Positions 42,739 through 55,700 of a DNA stretch of 64,000 nt are shown piece after piece (the first letter of the stretch is position 1; each line of letters begins with the position of its first letter). This DNA is from Panicum virgatum. Its lineage: Eukaryota; Streptophyta; Magnoliopsida; Poales; Poaceae. Both the position numbers and the translations under genes were made by a program. The notes under the pieces are model-generated. The model ran no database searches. It was not told the origin of the DNA and saw nothing but the letters and a program-made list of their open reading frames with translations. Location of the stretch: assembly GCF_016808335.1 (NCBI RefSeq), contig NC_053147.1, forward strand, positions 68,508,960-68,572,959, read 5' to 3'.

Positions 42739-45561
42739 TTTTTTTTGAGGGGAAACACCGGGGGGGACGATCAGTCCCCACCTGAATCAACTTCCATAGA
42801 TGCCGGAGAACCGGTGATGGAGAGTGCCGCACATGGCGCGTTTACATTGCCTTGGTAGGCTATTCGTGGAGTAAAGTACAACAGAACTTGGGGTAAGTTA
42901 CATGGAAAAAACGTTTCTCCAGTAGTCGAGCTCGCAGCGCAGAGCAGCCGGTAAATGCCAGCGCCACAGTTCAGTCACTTCACGGCAAGTGATGAGCAGC
43001 CGGTGGAGGTTCGGAGGCATGACTCGGAAGACCACGTCATGGCGATGATTCCAGAGATGCCAGCAACAAAGGAGAATCATAGTATGCAGCGACCGAGTGG
43101 GAGCATCGGCTTGCGCTTCAATTCGCCAAAGGTCGTCAACGGGTGGGATGTGGGCTGGGTTCCAGCCAATGTGACGCCAGAAGCATTGGGCAAAAGGGCA
43201 GCCTATTATCAGGTGGTTGGCGGTTTCAGTGGAGCGGGTACAGAGCTCTAAAGTGTCAGTATCCAGGACGTGTTTCTTCTTCAAGTTGTGGCTGCATTGG
43301 ATGCGGTTTTGGAGGAGAAGCGAGGCAAAGAACTTGACCTTTGGTGGAGCGTGGTTTTGCCAAACAAAGTTGTAGGAATCACAGACGTTCGGCGAGGAGG
43401 TTGCGAGTTTGTAAATCTTGCTGGTGACCAAACGGTTGTCTGAAGATTACAAGCTACTCCGGCGAACATCATCACCATCCTCTGGCTCCCAATCATTCAT
43501 GGCTTGTTGGACAGCAGCGAGCTCGGAACGCGCCTGGCAGTTGAGCCGTGGCACAAGGTACTGGAGGATCTCGTGGTTAACAGTGTCGCGGACAGAAGCA
43601 CCGTGTTTGGTCACATGACTGTATAGCACAGGGAACCTGGAACATAGGGGCTCCGCACCAAGCCGTCGATCTTCCTAGAACGCAGTTGTTGCGCCACATT
43701 TGACTGAGACTGAAGTTAGTTGGAGGTAAGCGGGGAGCAGAGTGCGGAGGCCATCCCAGTGAGCGCCTTCAACCTCTCCCTGTAGGGTGTGAAGGTCAAC
43801 GCGTTGACGCACCCATGCGGCCCACGAAGAGTCACCTGGATGATGGAGGCGGTGTAGGAGCTTCAAGAGTAGGCAAGCATTTTGTACCGAGATCTGCTTC
43901 ACACCGAGTCCACCGTCTTGTTTGGGGAGACAAACTTTGTCCCAAGCCACAAGGCATTGCGCACCAGTTGCAGTAGCCTGTCCAGACCAGAGGAAAGCTC
44001 TCCTGCGTTTATCAAGAGCTTCAATTGTGCCGGCAGGGAGAAGCAGGGCAGACTTGAGGTGTGCTGGCACGCCGTCGAGAACCGAGTTGATTAGGACCAG
44101 GCGGCCAGCATGGTTGAGCAGCAGGGCCTTCCAGCCGGAAAGCTGTCGATCAACTTTGGCGATTAGTGGGGCAAAAGCTTGCAGGTTCAGTTTCACATTG
44201 GAGAGAGGGAGGCCCAAATACACTTGTGGGAAGGTGTCTTGTTTGCACTGCAAAACTTTCATCAGCCGGCGCAGCTTTGATTCTGGAACATGCATGGGGA
44301 CTATTGTGCTCTTGTGGTAGTTGATTTTCAGGCCGGTAGCATCTGAGAAGGAATCAAGTAAACTCATCAGGTTGATGACATCTTCAGATGTGGCACGAAT
44401 CAGGATGAGCGTATCGTCAGCATACTGGAGGACTGGGCATGGGGCGTCTATCAGCGGGTGCCGGACAGAGCCACAATCCTTGATCAAGCATTGCAGCAGG
44501 TCAGCGACGAGTATGAAGAGGTAGGGCGATAGTGCATCGCCCTACCTAAGCCCACGCTTGCAGTTGATCCATGGCCCTGGGGAACCGTTGACGAGGATGG
44601 CTGAGCACGATGTTTGGAGAATCTCCAGCATCCAGTGTAGCCAGAGTGGGGGGGAATCCTCTTGCTTGCATGATCTTCATCAGACTGCACCAATTGACCG
44701 AGTCGAAAGCTTTGGCAAAATCTAGCTTGAGCACAATAGTTGGTCAGCGACGGCGGTGGCAACACTGAATAAGCTCAGTGGCGTAGATGAAGTTTTCTGA
44801 AATGGACCATCCACGGATGAAACCCATTTGGTCCGTATCAACCAGAGCCTGAATTTGATGTTGAAGTCAAGTAGTTAGGATCTTGGTGAGTATTTTGACA
44901 GGGCAGTTCTATAGAGATATTGGGCGGAAGTCTCCAGGGGTAGTGGCGCCCTCTTTCTTTGGCAGGAGCACAATGTGAGCCCGCTTGATGCTCCCCAGCT
45001 GAGTGGTGCCATCATGGAAAGCCTCCAGGAACCTCATGATGTCGGATTTCACCGTGAGCCAAGCAGCTTTGTAGAAACCTGGGCCCAAGCCATCAGGACC
45101 CGGGGCGCTGTTTGGATTCATAGCAGCAACAGCAGTCTTGGCTTCCTCTTCAGTGAAAGGAGCAATCAGGGGCGGACCAAGAGCAGCAGGTCAGCTGGCA
45201 TATATTTGTCCAATATCAAAACTCCAGGAAGGATCATTCATTTTGCCCAACAAACGGGTGTAGTGAGCCGTCAGGGTGGCCATTTTGGCTGCTTGTGTGA
45301 CATGCCTCGCGCCGTACATGTCAATGACTTGGATGTTGTTCCTGCACATCCGCTGGGAGGCGCGTGCATGAAAGAAGCTGGTGTTGGCATCTCCCTCTTT
45401 GATTGCCCTAAATTTACCCCGCTGCTTCTAGTGAGCGGCACGCTGCCGAACAAACAAAGAGAGGCGATCTTGACATAGAGAGCGAAGCAGCCGCTCGCCT
45501 GCACACAGTGAACGGTTTTCTTCCAGTAGATCGATTAGCAGAAAGAGAAAACGGTAGTTAT
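42739..45561 (-). mobile_element. L1-type LINE, decayed, lacking its 5' part
   Basis: Minus-strand non-LTR retrotransposon with an A tail (T run at about 42,739-42,746). In ORF2 order: a fragment with KEGDANTSFFHARASQR (about 45,330-45,420); NPNSAPGPDGLGPGFYKAAW near 45,100; LPKKEGATTPGDFRPISL; LDFAKAFDSVNWCSLMKIMQ near 44,700; the catalytic QYADDTLILIRAT near 44,420; thumb and connection sequence to about 43,700; and the C-terminal zf-RVT-like domain with HAPPKVKFFASLLLQNRI and CTRSTETANHLIIGC near 43,300. The frame is broken by several stops and shifts, so it is inactive. The endonuclease domain and ORF1 are missing. The element ends at 45,561, where the LTR of the Tekay element begins, either through LTR insertion or original 5' truncation. 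Confidence 0.82.
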
Positions 45562-48500
45562 TGTAACACCCCTGTGTTAATCGTGCTCGCTAATCCCGAG
45601 TTAATTCGCTAATCGTGGACTCAAGTTCGTCGTTAGCGCTAATTGCGTTCGCTTAGTAAACATCTACTTAGCGATGTTCGATCTCGTTTTTGACCTTAAT
45701 CTGAGCTCCAAATCAACTTTCACCCGAAACGAAAGTTGTAGATCTTTTAATCCTCTACAACTTTTATTTTGGCCAAATTTCAAGTTGTTACATGAAATTT
45801 TGTGTTTCAGTTAACCAAAATCGAGTCAAAATTCCTTAATTTCGATCAATGTGCTCTCCAGTGCCTTTACTGTGACGCTCGCCGGCCATACCGGCGACTG
45901 TGCTCGTCGGCACCTCCTCCACGCGTCGGCCGTCGACGATCCTCGCACGCCGCGCTGCGCGTCCTTATCCGGTCGCGGTGCCATCTCCGTTTTCCCCCTT
46001 CCATCGTCTTCTCCTTCCTCGAGCTCACGCGGAGCCGAGACGAGCTCGAGTCGCTGTTGTTCGTCGCGCCGACCACCCCTCACCACTCCGCCTCAATTCG
46101 CCGCGCCCAGAGCCCAGCAGCCTTGCCGTCCATCTCCTCCGCTCCATCTCGTAGCCGTTCAAGCTCCACCACGGCCGAATCAGGCACCCCCGCCGCGGCC
46201 GCCATTGACGTTCTTCGCCGAGCTTCGACCTTTCCGTTGAGCTCCCTTGCCCGGCCATCCTCCACCCCAAATCGACCCGCGGTGAGCTCCCCTACTACCT
46301 CCTCTCGCTCTCTGACCCTTTCCCCGCTCAGTTCCGCGGCTACCGCCGCCGAATCGCTGTCGCGCCGCCGTGGCTGCGCTGCCGCCGCCGTGTGCATGCC
46401 GCGGGGTTGCCCTGCGCCCGCTCGCGGGCCACCGTCGCACGCCCCACAGCCGCAAGCCGACGCAGAACGCAACCCCCGCCGAATAGCGCCGCCTCCGCCG
46501 CCGGCCGGGCTGGAACGGCCGCGCGCCGCCGTTGCCCTGCCTCCGCGCCTCTGCGAGCCGCGCTATGCGCGCCGCCGCCTAGCGCCGGCCCCGCCGGACT
46601 GCCTGGGCCGCGGCCGCGCCAGGCCGCGCCGCTGGCGTGCCGCGGGCGGGCAAGGCCGCCGCCGCCGCCGCGGTGTCTGGCCACCTCGCCGGCCACGGCC
46701 TGGCGCGCGGGGAGCAGAGGGGGGGCGGGCCGGGCTCGCTGACGGGTGGGCCCCGGCTGTCAGCCCTCCCCCCTCTTTATGTTTTTCAATTTTGTTATTT
46801 TATTTCTATTCCGGCTGGAAAATTCATAATTGCCTAGAAATTCACAGAAAAATGCGAAAAATGCCAAACAAATTTTGTTAAGTTTATAAAATCATGATCT
46901 TCAGAGGAAAAATACTTAAGCATGCTTTTTATCAATTTTGCTCTGCTGAAAATTCGGTTTGCGTTAAACCTAGTTTATTTAATGTCGGTAGTTCCATGGC
47001 TCTAAAAATTATGAAAAATTCGCAGTGGCTTTCTCCTTTCATGTGTAGCCCACTGTAAAAGTTTCATGACCTGTTGCTATGCACTTTTGTGTAGATCTAA
47101 TTATGTTCCTTTTACCTTGCTAGGGTTAGTTAAATGCTTTGTTAGCAGCAATTAATGTTGGAAAAAATTCAGTGGCACGCTTTATCGTTATCAAGTTAAG
47201 CCGGTAAATTCTTGTTGCTAGATCATGTATGAAAGTTAGGTTTTGCTTTTATTTTGCCCTAGCTATGCTTTTTCCTTTTAATGTGTTAGTTAATTGTTTC
47301 TTGCGTGTGAAACTTTAGCAAAGCGAGTTTCTGTCTCACTCCTTGCTGCTCTAAGCAAGTTTAGTAGTGTTGTTTTGAAGGAAGCACTTCAGGCTATTTT
47401 GAGTTGATCTTTTCATCGCATCATAAGTGCTCATGCATTGCACTGTGTTCTAATTGTTGCATGGCATATTTTATTCATGTAGACGCCGCAAATGAAGCTG
47501 TCCACGAGCTAGTTGCTGAGCCGGTCCAGGAGACACGAGCAGGAGAGCTGCAGGAGGACGCCATTGAGCCCGCTCCAAAGGTTTTCGTTAACCCCGCTGA
47601 CCTGCAAGGCAAGCCCCGGAGCATAACCATAATTTAAATTATTCAATGTTTATTTAAGTTTTGTGCATTTATGTTCTAGGAGTTGAATGGAGCCATAGTA
47701 TGCATGTTTTCCCTAGGTACCGTGGGCCTATACTAGTATGCAGGTGTCGATAGAAATGCTTTGCTAAATAGGATTTCGGTAGAAGTCGAGTGATTACTGT
47801 CACTCGCGAGTTTAGGATCTTGATCCCTTAGCTTTGTCTTTGATTTGAGTTGATGAGTAAAGGGAATTGGAGACCGAGCGGAAATGAGTAGGAGTATTGG
47901 TATGGAATAGATGAGAAAATGAACTTCCGCCTGTGTCGATTGAGGACCGTATCATTGTTGGCCCTGATGACCGAGTTTGAACAGTACTAACCACATGCCG
48001 AAAGTAGGAGGTAGTCGAAACCGGTAAGCTAATTACCTGATTTGCAACGATACTTTGAATCGCGACCTGCTACTCTGGGAGTGGAATGATGGCGGGTGTT
48101 GGATAGTATGTCGCCTCCGGGTTCTCCGGGAGTTCGCCGTGAGGGACCCTTCACCCGGGTTTTGGCAGGCGTGATTCAGACGTCGGGGTGACGATGGGAA
48201 CAGTTGACGTGTGTGGCCCGACAGGGTTTACGCGTGTCGTGTGAGTTAGGTCCACCTTGCAAGGTTAAATCGGATCGATTCGCCGTCTCTCTCGGTTAAG
48301 AGAACCTTGGTCACTGCGTCACATCGTAGTAAGAAGTGGAATAAGTATTGAAAGGTAACGATGGAATGTTGTATCTGTTGTTCTGAAGATTAATCTGATC
48401 TACCATGTGTGCTCTAGATGATTAGGCGAACTTAGTTAATACTTGATATACTAACTGGAGTTAAAATATTGAAAGTAAGGATTCACTCCTAGCAGCATTT

Positions 48501-49099
48501 CAGCAAAAGAACTCCAGAGCCAAAAAGCCTTGCATGTCTAGGTAATGGGCTAAGTATACCCAAGGTCGGGTAAGCCTTGCTGAGTATTAGTATACTCAGG
48601 GTTGTTGTTGTAACCTTTTTTAAGCAGGTTGCGTTCCCGCTGACTTCGAGGAGGTCTGTGCGTCCTGGATTGGACAGCCGCTTCATCCTGGGTGGACCGT
48701 CGAGTGGGCCCCGTCTTCCCCGTGAAGATCGGGCAGGTTGGCATCGCATCGGTGGGCAGGATGTGGAGCTCACCTTGTATCGTCGTCGTAGTTATCGTAT
48801 TGTATTTCGAACTCAGTTTTAAACTTCCGCTGTGCGTTTGAACTCTGTTGTTTGTATTTAAACCTTTTATGTAAAACCTGTGTTGTAAATTAATTTGAAG
48901 ATTTCTGTATGCTGGTATCACCTGTGCTCGTCTTCGTACGGGTCTAAGTGCAATTGTGGTCCTGGAGTACAGTAGTTTAATCGGGATTTTACCCGACAGC
49001 CTGTCAGGTTACACCGTTTTAAGTGCACATTAACTTGATTAAGTATTAAGATGATGGTTAGTGCATTTAAGCCGGTTTAATTTGGACGGTGCTGCTACA
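45562..49099 (+). repeat. Left LTR of the Tekay element
   Basis: 3,538 bases, starting tgtaacacccctgtg and ending ggtgctgctaca. It contains a very GC-rich block (about 45,880-46,760) open in many frames, which I regard as non-coding, and a short acidic coding-like segment at 47,482-47,637. The last 176 bases are missing from the right LTR. Confidence 0.85.
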
Positions 49100-49101
49100 G
49101 C

Positions 49102-49114
49102 TGGCATAAGAGCT
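49102..49114 (+). other. Primer binding site of the Tekay element
   Basis: tggcataagagct lies two bases after the left LTR. It matches the initiator tRNA-Met site tggtatcagagc at all but two of twelve positions, a normal amount of decay. The stretch from here to 50,240 is leader DNA with no open frame of note. Confidence 0.65.
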
Positions 49115-50240
49115 CTAAATTGCACTGGGGTGATTATTGGTGTACTTAATTATGTTAAGTAACTCTTATCTTGCAATGATTTCGGGTTTTTCGAAAAGTT
49201 GACGCTAGATGCGCTAAGGAATAGGATAGATAGTTCGTATGCCCTAATTATGTTATGTAAGTTAGGTGGCAACTAAGTATCTATTTTATTCCAGCACTTC
49301 CAGCTTTTACTTTTGTTAAACCTTACTTCGGTAACGACGCACCTACGCTAAGGTAAGCAAGGTAAGCATTCTTGTTAGTCCTTTAGAATAGCCCACGTGT
49401 TTCATACGTGCGCGGGTCCCGTATGATGAGCATACGAGGAGGTGATAAGGCTCAATTCAAACGAGCCTGTCGCTATCTGCCGCCTGATATGGAGTGCGGA
49501 TTTCATACCGTGTGATTGTGATCACGGTCATTTCATAAGGCAATGTTACGAGATGTAAACCTGTCATGCGGTTGGCCATGACCGTGACCCTTGGGACACG
49601 TCTACCCTTGGATGTCCCATAAGGCGAGTGTACGGGAAGTGAATACGTTGTTATGACATATGCAGCGCTGCCCATTCAGCGTCGAACGTCTGGGTGCCAT
49701 CTCTATAGTGCATGGTAATGTATGTGTGAATATGTGGGAAACTGCCTATGCGTTACCCGTGTGGCGTAGGACACATGGGGGCCGTTCGTGTGTGCTGGCA
49801 CGAAGGGTCCAGAAATGGATAATTATATCACTCTTGTTGTCTTGGTTTGTCTGCAGGAAACTAACCACGTAAGCGCGTTATAAAATCCTTGATCGTAGGA
49901 ATGACTAGTCTATATATAGGGAGAGTACGTAATTGTGCCACTGATTGTCTTCGTATACCATATTTTGGTACTTGTTTGGGTGAGAAACGCTAGAACGTGG
50001 CATGCATCTTGCATCTTACATTCCAGGTTGTTGATTGTTTTGTTACTTTCGGTTGCGCTTCACAAAAAATTATTTGGATCACCATGTTTTTACTATGTGT
50101 TCTTAAAAATTTATTTGTGTTGTGTTGTCAAGTTAAATCTGTTCTTTTGAAAATCTGTCACTTACGTTAGCGCTATGTGTTCTTACAGATAGCTAGCTTC
50201 ACGCACGTGATCGTGGACGCTGAGGATTGGGCGCACTCCA

Positions 50241-51005
50241 ATGCCCTCCACACCGGCCACTTTCCTCGTCTGCTTGCTGGGCACCGAGCCCCCACAGTAC
50301 TCCGGACACGAGTCTAGCTTGCTGGGCACCGAGCGCTGTCAGATGATCGTGAAGATCCCTGCGTGCCCCGCTCGCTTGGAATGGGACTCGTGGCAGCTCA
50401 CTGTCTATGGTAGGAAGCTGGCAGACTCCTGGGAGATTGCAGCTAGGAAGGCCATTGAGGAGTTCTCAGAGAAGCATAATGCAGAGGTGATAGATACTCC
50501 TTACAGTGTGTTTCCTCTGAAGGATGAGACTACTCAAGCCTACGCAGATCGGGTGAACCGCAACATGAACTACATGATGCCCGACTACAACGTCAGGACA
50601 GCCCTCTCGTTCAGCTACTCTTCAGCTTTGGTCAACATGTATGAGCAGATGCGCGAGGAAAATGCGATATGCAGGAGCAAGGCTCGAGAGGCTCACCTCC
50701 ATGAGCAGCACATGATCAGTACTCAAGACAAGATCAAGACCCTGAAGGCCAAGTCCAGAGCGAGGAAGATAAGGATTCAGGAGTTGCAGGAGGAGCTGGA
50801 GCATAGGACTCAGATGGTGCAGCTCCTTGAGGGGCAGCTTCAGCAGGCCCAGGAGTGGATTGAGGATGCCCAGGCTCAGGTGCAAGCAGCAGCAGACATG
50901 CAGGCCGAGGCAGCTGAAGAGGAGCCAGAAGAAGAGGAAGAAGAAGAGGACCTTGAGGAGATCGAGGGAGTGTCTGGAGTCGAGTCGGGACCTGGGACTC
51001 CGTGA
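50241..51005 (+). CDS. Extra ORF upstream of gag, coiled-coil protein of unknown function
   Basis: An intact 254-codon frame between the primer binding site and gag. The N-terminal half has a compact domain (PQYSGHESSLLGTERCQMIV, RKLADSWEIAARKAIEEF). Residues ~130-215 are a long Glu/Lys/Gln coiled coil (KIRIQELQEELEHR, MVQLLEGQLQQAQEW). The C-terminus is strongly acidic (EEEPEEEEEEEDLEEIEG). Similar frames occur ahead of gag in related grass elements; the function is not known to me. A splice acceptor-like ttcttacag at about 50,180-50,188 suggests the true N-terminus may be supplied by splicing. A 17-base repeat cttgctgggcaccgagc occurs twice near the start (50,273 and 50,319). Unlike gag it has no stops. 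Confidence 0.65.
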   Translation: MPSTPATFLVCLLGTEPPQYSGHESSLLGTERCQMIVKIPACPARLEWDSWQLTVYGRKLADSWEIAARKAIEEFSEKHNAEVIDTPYSVFPLKDETTQAYADRVNRNMNYMMPDYNVRTALSFSYSSALVNMYEQMREENAICRSKAREAHLHEQHMISTQDKIKTLKAKSRARKIRIQELQEELEHRTQMVQLLEGQLQQAQEWIEDAQAQVQAAADMQAEAAEEEPEEEEEEEDLEEIEGVSGVESGPGTP

Positions 51006-51592
51006 GGACGCAGTGGGATAGTGTTGATTCTCCCCTTGCAGCGTAGCCTAACTGTAGGATAGTTGGGTAGGATGACCAACATAGTGCTCTAGGCTAACCT
51101 TGGGTTGAGAATTCTTTTGTGGCTCGGTAGTTCGAGTCATGTAGGATAACCCCTCGCTAGTATGGTGTGTAGCCGGGTCGTGCAAGACCCTTCTTTTAGT
51201 AGTGGTGTGTTCTCGGGTCGTTTGTGAACCCTTCTCTAATGTTAGTTTGTTGCCGTAGCACAGCTTGGTATTGTACTGAACCTTGTTTCAAATCAAGCAG
51301 CGTGGCTGCATAGTGTAAATTGCTTATGTTAATGATCTTTCTGGTTACTGCCTTAGTTCGTTAATTCCGGTGGTATGAGATTTCACCGATGAGCTGTGTT
51401 TTGGTTGTCTTCGAAGTTGAAATCTTGTTGAGGTGGTTTCAACTGAAGCAAGTTAGTTTATCTTCCCTTGGTGAACCATATCGCGAGGGGAAGGATTCAT
51501 GCCGTGTGTTCATATTATATATGCACATTCTTTATTTGCATGAATTAGTCCTGATAGCGAAATGGCTAACCAGGGGAATGATTATTTTGCAG

Positions 51593-52706
51593 ATGGGTGA
51601 TAATCATGACAATGAGAATCACGAAGCACTGCCCCAACAACCTCCCTCTTTGGCTCAAGCTGTTGCGGCTCTTATCGCGGATCGCAACAAGCAAATGGAA
51701 TTGATAAGGCAACTGGTGCAATCCCAAGTCAATGCCGGCAGAGGTCGACATGCTCCCCCACTAGCACCAGCAGAAATTGACTATGTCGGTTTTCTGGCCA
51801 CCCAGCCTCCTCTGTTCCATAAGGCCGATGATCCCCTTGAGGCTGATGCCTGGATTCGCACCATTGAGGATAAGTTCAGCATCCTCAATTGCACAGAGAT
51901 GGACAAAGCCGCCTTTGCAGCGCAACAGCTGCAAGGACCTGCGAAAATATGGTGGGTCAATCACAAGGCTCTACTTCCTGCTGGTACACGTCTCACCTGG
52001 GATGAGTTTGTGGCAGCTTTTAAAGCCCACCACATCCCTACAAGCTTAATGAGGAGAAAGATGGCAGAGTTCCTAGCCCTGAAGCAAGGGACCAACACTG
52101 TGCTTCAGTATGCTCAGACTTTCAATCAGTTATCCCAGTATGGCGGTTTTCATGTGGATACTGATGAGAAGAAATAGGATTGCTTCAGAAGGTGAGTCAG
52201 CACAAAGCTTCAGGACAAACTGGCTCTCACTACATGCAACAAATTTACCGATCTGGTTAATAAGGCCATCACGCAGGAAGATGCCATGTTGGCGCACAAA
52301 GCTGATAAGAAGAGAAAGGCACCTGCCGGATCCTCCAGCAATGCACCCCAGAGGTACAAGCTGGTTCAGACAGGGAATCAGCAGGCTTCAAACCGTCCTC
52401 CACAGCAGGGCCGTTGGGTCGCTAGACCACCATAGCAACAGCAGCAGTGGGCACCCCGTTTCCCGATACAGCAACAGAGGCCTTTAATGTTACAAGGACC
52501 TCGCCCCCAACAACTACCCATGTTATAATTGTGGTAACCTGGGGCACTTTGCACGTGACTGTCGTCTGCCACCTTGGCAGAATAACTACAAGACTCCAGC
52601 GCTGAGTCAAGGTTCCAGCCAGAAGGATTAGAAAAAGAAGGTTGTACCTGCCAAGACTGGTCGTGTGAACTACACCACTCTGGAGGAAGTCCCGGAGGGC
52701 ACCTAA
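51593..52706 (+). pseudogene. gag of the Tekay element, broken
   Basis: Encodes capsid-like sequence from the ATG at 51,593 (MGDNHDNENHEALPQQPPS): FHKADDPLEADAWIRTIEDK, LQGPAKIWWVNHK, TWDEFVAAFKAHHIP, LQYAQTFNQLSQYG. In-frame stops follow at 52,175 (TAG), 52,193 (TGA) and 52,433 (TAG). A frame change occurs between about 52,436 and 52,523, after which a CCHC zinc knuckle (YNCGNLGHFARDCRLP) is in the pol frame. Further stops lie near 52,628 (TAG) and at 52,704 (TAA). In an intact relative gag and pol would share one frame. This gag cannot make full-length product. Confidence 0.8.
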
Positions 52707-55700
52707 GTGATGGCGGGTACGTTCTCCGTTAATCACTGCCCTGTTACTGTGCTATTTGATTCGGGAGCATCCCATACCTTTATCAGTCAAGCATGCGTAG
52801 AACGACTCAACTTGCAAGAAATTCAAACGAAAAGACCTTATGCTATTTGTACACCGGGTGCACGGTTGCACACCCATCGAATAATTCCGAGTGTGTCCCT
52901 TGAATTGGGTGGAAAAATCTTCCAAACCAAGCCCATTGTCCTTCCAAGCCAAGGGATAGATATCATACTTGGAATGAATTGGATGAAGGAACACTGTGTT
53001 ATCCTCGATACTTCTTCTCGTGTCATCCGGATTAATTCCCCCATATATGGTTCTATGGATATTCAACTTTCCAAGCTTGAAATCCCAGCCACTATCATAT
53101 ACCATCTTGAGGGAATAATTCTAGAAGTAATTCCGGTGGTTTGTGAATACCCCGATGTGTTTCCGGAGGACTTGCCAGGCATGCCTCCCGATCGGGATAT
53201 CGAGTTTGTCATTGAGTTACAGCCTGGCACAGCGCCCATATCTCGAAGGCCATATAGAATGACTCCAAGTCAGTTAGCTGAATTAAAAGTCCAGTTACAA
53301 GAGTTGCTGGATAAAGGCTTTATTCAACCGAGCACCTCACCTTGGGGTTGCCCGGCTCTGTTCGTAAAGAAGAAAGATCACGGGCTGAGGCTATGTGTGG
53401 ATTATCGACCTCTAAATGCAGTCACGATCAAAAATAAATATCCACTTCCTCGTATTGATATTCTTTTTGATCAACTAGCCAGAGCTAAGGTATTCTCAAA
53501 AATAGATCTTCGATCTGGCTATCATCAAATCAAAATCAGACCGGTGGATATACCAAAAACAGCCTTCTCTACTCGTTATGGTTTATACGAGTATTTGGTG
53601 ATGTCCTTTGGATTAACCAATGCTCCCGCTTATTTCATGTACCTCATGAATTCGGTATTCATGCCGGAGTTAGACAAGTTCGTCGTGGTCTTCATTGATG
53701 ATATCTTGATCTACTCCAAGAATGAGGAAGAACATACTCATCATCTTCACATAGTACTTCAGCGTCTGAGAGAGCACCAGCTTTATGCCAAATTCAGCAA
53801 GTGTGACTTCTGGCTGAAGGAAGTACCATTCCTTGGTCATGTCATATCTGCTGAGGGCATCTCTGTGGATCCCAGTAAAGTGCAGGATGTACTCGATTGG
53901 GAAGCCCCAACTTCAGTCCCTGAAATTCGCAGTTTCTTGGGCTTAGCTGGGTATTATCGTCGGTTCATCCCTGAATTCTCCAGAATTGCGAAGCCGATGA
54001 CTGAACTTCTTAAGAAGGGTGCCAAATTCTATTGGAGTGCCCAATGTGAGGAAGCTTTCCAGAAATCGAAAACACTTCTCACTTCAGCTCCAATCTTGGC
54101 CCAGCCAGACACTACAAAATCATTCGATGTCTACTGTGATGCCTCAGGCACAGGACTCGGTTGTGTCTTGATGCAGGAGAACCGGGTGATTGCTTATGCA
54201 TCTCGATCGCTCAAGCGTCATGAAGAAAACTATCCCACTCATGATCTTGAATTAGCAGCTGTCTTCCATGCTCTGAAGATCTGGCGACACTATCTTTTAT
54301 GTTCATTGTGCAACATCTATACCGATCACAAGAGTCTCAAATATCTTTTCACTCAAACTGATTTGAACATGCGTCAAAGAAGATGGCTTGAGTTGATTAA
54401 AGATTATGAGCTCGAAGTGCATTATCATCCTGGCAAGACGAATGTAGTTGCCGATGCGCTAAGTCGCAAAGCTCACTGTCATTGCATTTCAGCTATACCA
54501 TTAAGCGAGTCTCTTTGCTATGAAATGGAAAAGCTGAATTTAAGCATTGTACCACATGGCACATTGGCTCATCTAGAGCTTACTCCTACTCTTCGTGATC
54601 TCATCATAGCGGCACAAAAGCAAGATAAAGGGGTGAAGGAAATTCAGAGAAGACTATCAGAAGGAGATCCTAAAGTGAATTGCTTCCACCAAGATACTGA
54701 GAATGTGTTATGGTTCAAGAACCGACTAGTGGTGCCTAAGAATTTTGAGCTCAGAAAACAAATTCTTGACGAAGCCCATACTTCACGACTATCAATTCAT
54801 CCGGGTAGCAACAAGATGTACCAAGACCTGAAGCAACGATTTTGGTGGACTCGGATGAAAAGAGAAATTGCCAAGTATGTGTTAGAGTGTGATATCTGTA
54901 GAAGAGTTAAGGCTAGTCATCTCAGACCAGCTGGAACTCTCCAGCCCTTGAACATTCCTGAATGGAAATGGGAGGATATCAGTATGGATTTCATCGTCGG
55001 ATTACCTCGAACTCAGAAGGGTTACTATTCTATTTGGGTTGTGGTCGATAGACTAACCAAGTCAGCACATTTTATTCCAGTGAGTACTCGTTATTCCACA
55101 AAAATATATGCTGAGTTATATGTTGAGCGTATCTTATGCCTGCATGGTATACCCAAGACTATCATCTCTGATCGTGGTAGCCAATTCACTGCTAGCTTTT
55201 GGGAACAATTGCATACTTGCTTAGGAACTCGGGTGATTCGTAGCTCTGCTTACCACCCTCAAACAGATGGCCAAACAGAGAGAATTAATCAGATTCTGGA
55301 AGATATGCTCCATGCTTGTGTCTTAGCCTATCCGCAGAAATGGGATCAATGTTTGCCGTTAGCTGAATTCTCTTATAACAATAGTTATCAAGAGAGCATC
55401 AAAATGGCACCATTTGAAGCATTATACAGTCGACGATGCCGTACACCTCTCAATTGGTCTGAAACCGGAGAAAGAACTATCCTTGGGCCCGACATGGTTC
55501 AAGAGGCCGAAGAACAAGTCTGTCTTATCCAAGCCAACTTAAAGATTGCACAGTCCCGACAGAAGAGCTATGCGGATAAAAGAAGGGATCCACTCGTCTT
55601 TAAGGTCGGTGACCACGTCTATCTGAAAGTCTCACCTTGGAAAGGCATGCAAAGGTTTGGAATAAAAGAAATGCTAGCTCCCCGCTACATAGGTCCCTAT

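Noticed and set aside
45802..46881. A long open frame in the left LTR, and its counterpart 56,576-57,310 in the right LTR
   Set aside because: Proline/arginine/alanine-rich translation from a GC-rich LTR block that is open in several frames on both strands; the two LTR copies do not keep the same frame length.
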